Shown here one piece after another: positions 58,128 to 64,000 of a stretch of DNA of 64,000 nucleotides. The DNA comes from Aquilaria yunnanensis. Taxonomy: Eukaryota; Streptophyta; Magnoliopsida; Malvales; Thymelaeaceae. The notes beneath the pieces were generated by a model. The model had not been told where the DNA came from and did not search any database. It was given only the letters and a program-made list of their open reading frames with translations. The number at the start of each line of letters is the position of its first letter. Within the stretch, counting starts at the first letter, position 1. The stretch spans positions 116,553,413 to 116,617,412 of the forward strand of contig CM077593.1 in the NCBI GenBank assembly GCA_039654915.1, given 5' to 3'. A program made the translations under genes and the position numbers.

Positions 58128-59907
58128 GGGTAAAATCCATATTTGGTCCCCTAACTTTAAGGGTTGTCCTAATGTGGTCCCTTATCTCTAAAAGTGACTA
58201 TTAAAGTCCCCTAACTCAACTAACGTGTCCTATTTTGGTCCCTACTGTCAGTTATGCCGTTATGTTGGATGGAAATTGCCTACGTGGCACATAAATTGCC
58301 ACATGGCAGCTTCTTTTATGACTAGATTGCCCACGTAGATCAGAGCCCAAATCGCCCGAGTCTTCAATGCTTCCTCCACAGCAACCTGGTGGTTTATCGC
58401 CAGAAAGAGAACTGGAAAAAAATTTGGAAGAATCTCCGGTGCGAAATGTGAGGTCTCCCCTTCTGTCTCTAGCCTCCATGTCGCCGGAAACTGGGTTTAT
58501 GAAGAACTACAGCAATCAAACTCTGCGGTCCCCTTCACTCTCCCCGGTTTTGACCTCTCCAAACAGAACATCGGCAAAGAACCCATTCGAATCACTTGAT
58601 TTGGATCGAAATATTCGATCCGCTTCAGTGTCGTCAGCAGCGGCTTCCCCAAACAGAGCTTCAGTTTCAAACCCAGATGAGGTTAACGACTTGATTCGAA
58701 ATTTGTCCCAGAACCCAGGTAAATATTCGAGCATCTTCAAGGATACGGCCGGAAAAGCAACCTCGCCATCGCTGACTTCAGCTGCTACATCACCAGATAG
58801 ATTCATAGTGAAAAATCTTGATGCGTCTGATCGAATTCCCGCCGCTTGATTCGTTCCGCCACCACCGTTTGTGCCAATCAAAGGATAGAAAGAGTTTTCA
58901 AAATCTTGATCAAGACACAAAACCGCCGTGTCCTGTCTCGGATTTGCCAGTTCCCCCGCCGCCGATCGTCGTTCCTTCATCAGCCAAGGTCGCTGCAGCT
59001 GCCATATCGAAGCCCAGCCTCCGATTGCCCCAAGTCGCCGGCATCAAAAGAGAATCAAAGACGACCTGAAACGAACCTGCGATCCGACCCGTTCCTCCAC
59101 AGTCGACCCAATTGCTGATCTTTGATTTTGCCAATTGCTACCCACTAGAGTCATCGATTTGAAGCCCTATTCGTCAACGGTCCCCTAGGAATCGCGCCTT
59201 TGATGTCGTGAATTGCCTCAATTTGCCTGGAAATATGCCTCCTCCGTTTGTTTGCTCGTGTTTGAACCCAAAGTCCTCTGATGGTCACCAATTTTATCGG
59301 TTGTTTAAGCCCAAATTCACCTCCTCCTTTGAGTTCGGTGAGAGAGAAGGACAAACGGAGAGAGGCCCAAGCGAAAGAGGGGGCAGATGGATGAACAGAC
59401 CAAGGTGACAGAGAAAGATGGGTTCGGTGAGGAAAATAAGAGAAATTGGCTAGGAGAAGCAGAGATGGATGAACAGACCAAGGTGACATTTTGCTATAAA
59501 TATGGTTTCAGCCGAATTCAAGTACTTGAATCTGGTTCACGCGAAGTTCACTTGCCTCTGTCTCATCCGTCTCTATCTCCAGTCACCGGCCACCATCATA
59601 TGCAAGGGTCAATTTTTACAATTCGGGTTAATTTATGTTTTAAGTTTTAATATTTTATGTTTATGTCAGTTTGGGTTTAAATTTTCATTTCTGTACAAAA
59701 TGGTCACCCATTTTAGTTAAAAGAGGATGCCACGTGGCATTATAAGTGCCACATAAGCAATTCCATCCAAATTAACGGCCTAACTGACGGATAGGACTCA
59801 AATTGAACTCGTTGTTTGAGTTAAGGGACTCTAATAGTCACTTTTAGAGTTAGGGGACCCGTTTAGGACAAGTTGAATAATTAAGGGACCAAATTTGGAT
59901 TTTACCC
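58128..59907. mobile_element. Pack-MULE-like element, 10-bp target duplication
   Basis: 1,780 bp between perfect 10-bp direct repeats TTAATAATTA (58118-58127 and 59908-59917). TIRs are about 180 bp. The left end GGGTAAAATCCATATTTGGTCC mirrors GGGTAAAATCCAAATTTGGTCC, the complement of the right end. Each TIR has four spaced GTCCC(N)TTAACT-type motifs, a GTCAGTTA(T/G)GCCGTTA motif, and ends inside at a TGGCAC...TGCCACRTGGCA palindrome. The interior is strongly GC-rich and gene-like (58320-59650), encoding no transposase. It is the best Pack-MULE candidate in the window. Confidence 0.85.
58367..58849 (+). CDS. Unrecognised Ser/Pro-rich open frame inside a Pack-MULE-like element
   Basis: 160 codons starting MLPPQQPGGLSPERELEKNL. 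The product is built of about four degenerate repeats of 27-30 residues, each of the form (R)S-P-S-L-S...S-P-x-R...K-N...D: RSPLLSLASMSPETG, RSPSLSPVLTSPNRTSAKN, RSASVSSAAASPNRASVSN, TSPSLTSAATSPDRFIVKN. No known domain is recognised. GC-richness and position inside a TIR element suggest captured host sequence that may or may not be expressed. The complementary strand is also open (58516-58980), so the true coding strand is uncertain. Confidence 0.35.
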   Translation: MLPPQQPGGLSPERELEKNLEESPVRNVRSPLLSLASMSPETGFMKNYSNQTLRSPSLSPVLTSPNRTSAKNPFESLDLDRNIRSASVSSAAASPNRASVSNPDEVNDLIRNLSQNPGKYSSIFKDTAGKATSPSLTSAATSPDRFIVKNLDASDRIPAA

Positions 59908-59917
59908 TTAATAATTA

Positions 59918-61238
59918 TTATACCACTATATTTATATTAAATACTACAACATATTAATCTGCCGCAACTTCAAAATTTTACATTTTACCTTTTTTGTCCT
60001 CACATGTTCTTTTAGGTAATTGACTCTATGATTTATTATATTTAAGTTTCTAAAATATTATTATCTATCTCCATAAGTCACAAATTTTAATTATTTATAA
60101 TAAAATACTCGAACAATAAATTGCTACCGCAATGAGCGGGCACAATTCACCTAGTTATTTTTCTAAATTAAAGAAGGAAAAACGCCAATAGCTACATATC
60201 ATGCAAGTTCACTCGCGAGGGCCAAGTGGGAATAAAACGAAAAAAGTCGGTACTATTGAAGGCACTAATTACTGGAAGGCATCCAGAGATGTCATATTCA
60301 AACGTTTGTTCAAGCACGTCCATTAATTGCAACAAGCTCCCTCTCTCCATGCGAAAAATATATATGGCACCCTATGATAGAAGGGGAAGAAGTAAGAAAT
60401 ACAAAAAATTCAAAAGAGAGAGAGGAAGTACCCCATGTCCTAGTCAAATTTCTTTTTCCAATAATGAATTAGAAAGAGAGGATATTTACTGACATCAATT
60501 AACAAACTAATCATATGAATATAATAAGAATTTCCACATTCTTAAATACTAAGTGAGGTTTAAATTCTACCTCATCTTTACTTATTTGACCTTTTCAGTT
60601 TTTCCGGAAGTTGCATGAGTTATTATTTTTATCTTTTATTTTCCAAGCTCAAAGAAAAGGGAAAAAAAAACTAATTTCAGAACACTCGTGAATGGAACAG
60701 CCTGCCAGGCCTGATGCTGGCCATTTAAAATAATAATAAAAAAACAATATAATCAGAATTTCCAAATTTTTTAAGTTGCTTGGATGAAATGAACTCAGAC
60801 ACGACTCAAGAAACAAATATTCTGTGGATTATGGGATTTCTGTATGAAAAAAGTAACGAATTAATACTCACTTAAAAAGATACCTCTACTTCGACATTCC
60901 ATAATAATTTGAAGAAATTACTCCTTTATTTGCCAATGGGCATACATCGATAAAATAAAAACCGAAACAAAACAAAGGTGGCAGAGGTCAGAGATCAAAT
61001 GGTGAAGGACATGGCCTAAAAAAGCTTGTTACTTACTTGTAGGGGTCCATCCGAAATGATCAACATAAGTCCTCCACGTCTTCTGTTTTCCTTTTTTTTT
61101 TTTCCTTGCTTGGAATTTCCATTACCAAAAATGATTTCTCTTCTAAAAGATAAATTTCAGATACCATTAAGTATTCTTGTTTCACTGTTTGATCTTTCCC
61201 ATCTCCGCACAACTTCGAGATGCCCTCCTTTTTTTGCC
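59918..61238. other. Intergenic, ACC oxidase promoter side
   Basis: AT-rich, with polypyrimidine runs near 61090-61110. Short open frames (60226-60492, 61026-61259) are not convincing. The last 500 bp or so is presumably the promoter of the ACC oxidase gene. Confidence 0.45.
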
Positions 61239-61245
61239 TATAAAT
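61239..61245 (+). promoter_or_regulatory. TATA box of the ACC oxidase gene
   Basis: TATAAAT lies 87 bp upstream of the start codon, the only good TATA match at a sensible distance. The transcription start is probably near 61270-61280, which would leave a leader of about 50 bases. Confidence 0.6.
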
Positions 61246-61298
61246 TGCACCATTATTGATCTCATTTCACACAAACAAGGGAGGCAGTGAAAGGATAA

Positions 61299-62735
<1,437 letters not shown>

Positions 62736-62852
62736 GTCCTATCCTAATTCTAGGAGTATTTAAATATGGTTGGCTTGGTTTAGTTTGTGTGATTTGGTTT
62801 TCCGATGTGTCCTATTTGTATTGGCTAGTGTGGGACTTGTTGAAGTCATTGG

Positions 62853-62858
62853 AATAAA
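62853..62858 (+). terminator. Polyadenylation signal of ACC oxidase
   Basis: AATAAA, 118 bp after the stop codon, in a suitable T-rich setting. Confidence 0.55.
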
Positions 62859-62899
62859 CAAGTTGATGCATGGCATGGGCTATGAAGTGCCATTAAGCT

Positions 62900-63511
62900 T
62901 TAATTCGACTTTTTAGAGTGCTTGCGTTTTCGCTAGTTTTTTTTGTTGATTTCATCTTTAGCAACAGAAGCTTAAAGAAACAAAAAGAAGACCGAAAGGA
63001 GCTGAGGATAAGATAATCTACTTTATGGTTGAAGCCGATCATTTGCGATACTTGGGTTTCCCCAAGCCTTGGTTTTAAAGTGAAAAGGGTAAATGGGTAC
63101 ATATATAGAAAAAGCATTAATGGGTTGAATAAGACAACATTTCCCTGTCTTAATATTTCATTAGCAAGTTAATGGACAGTAGGGTACGAGAAGTATGCAT
63201 ACCAAATACCAAGCAAAAAATGTAGGGGTTTGTCCGTTACAGTGACCTGATGGAGAACAGAAATTCCAGAAGTATAAAAAGTGTATCCTTTCTGTCTTTC
63301 CAGAGTATAAGAGGGAGGGGGTGTTTCTTTTTACAATAAAAGGGCAAAAGTGGAGCCAAAAAATGTTCCTGGTGGAAGAATATATAGATCTCTGAATCAC
63401 TTCATTGTTTTAATATATTAAGGACCTCTAATTTTCACGAACCGCAACTCATGACAACGGGGATTGATTGCCCCTATTCCCTCGATTACTGGATGGGACC
63501 AAAATGTTGTG
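62900..63511. other. Intergenic between convergent ACO and phosphatase genes
   Basis: The two genes point towards each other. The right half is probably the phosphatase 3' untranslated region. Open frames (62893-63117, 63161-63400, minus) look like chance. Confidence 0.45.

Positions 63512-64000
<489 letters not shown>

Noticed and set aside
60226..60492. Small gene upstream of ACC oxidase
   Set aside because: The 88-codon frame is low in protein-like pattern and has no recognised motif, so it is probably accidental.

Overview
The window looks like nuclear DNA from a dicot-type flowering plant. It is AT-rich, its genes have spliced GT-AG introns, and its families are plant-specific: a plastid fibrillin, an E-class pentatricopeptide repeat (PPR) protein, 1-aminocyclopropane-1-carboxylate (ACC) oxidase, a plant/fungal atypical dual-specificity phosphatase and an ACD6/ITN1-type ankyrin protein. 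No prokaryotic operons, rRNA genes, functional tRNA genes or CRISPR arrays were seen.

Host genes are few and widely spaced. An ankyrin-repeat gene lies on the minus strand at about 754-1856 and may be incomplete. A complete three-exon fibrillin/PAP gene lies on the minus strand at 10725-13069. An intronless PPR gene (30760-32202) and an intronless RING-finger gene (34345-35010) lie on the plus strand. A complete four-exon ACC oxidase lies at 61326-62735 on the plus strand. The 3' part of a SIW14/PFA-DSP-type phosphatase runs off the right edge on the minus strand (63512-64000). These genes show no sign of acting in one pathway.

The rest is largely a museum of transposons. An almost 11-kb CACTA (En/Spm) element fills 17188-28055. 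It carries a tnp2-type transposase, a second tnpA-like gene, palindromic subterminal repeats and a spliced untranslated leader, but both genes are broken by stop codons. A 2.9-kb deletion derivative of the same family (48518-51412, perfect 3-bp target duplication) sits inside a 1.6-kb Mutator-like element (47508-52051, perfect 10-bp target duplication).

The most interesting signal is a swarm of about ten Mutator-like terminal-inverted-repeat (TIR) elements with no transposase. Their long TIRs are built from tandem copies of a GTCCCTTAACTT-like motif. Several enclose GC-richer, gene-like cargo, the clearest being a degraded BCS1-like AAA-ATPase. Three have perfect 9-10-bp target duplications. 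This is the signature of Pack-MULE-style gene-fragment capture.

Other mobile DNA includes two degenerate LINE fragments, two TRIM-like miniature LTR elements, a tRNA-derived SINE with an identifiable empty site, Tourist-, Stowaway- and hAT-like MITEs, and an AT-rich foldback family. Exon boundaries and element ends were read by eye and none was confirmed by transcript or database search.
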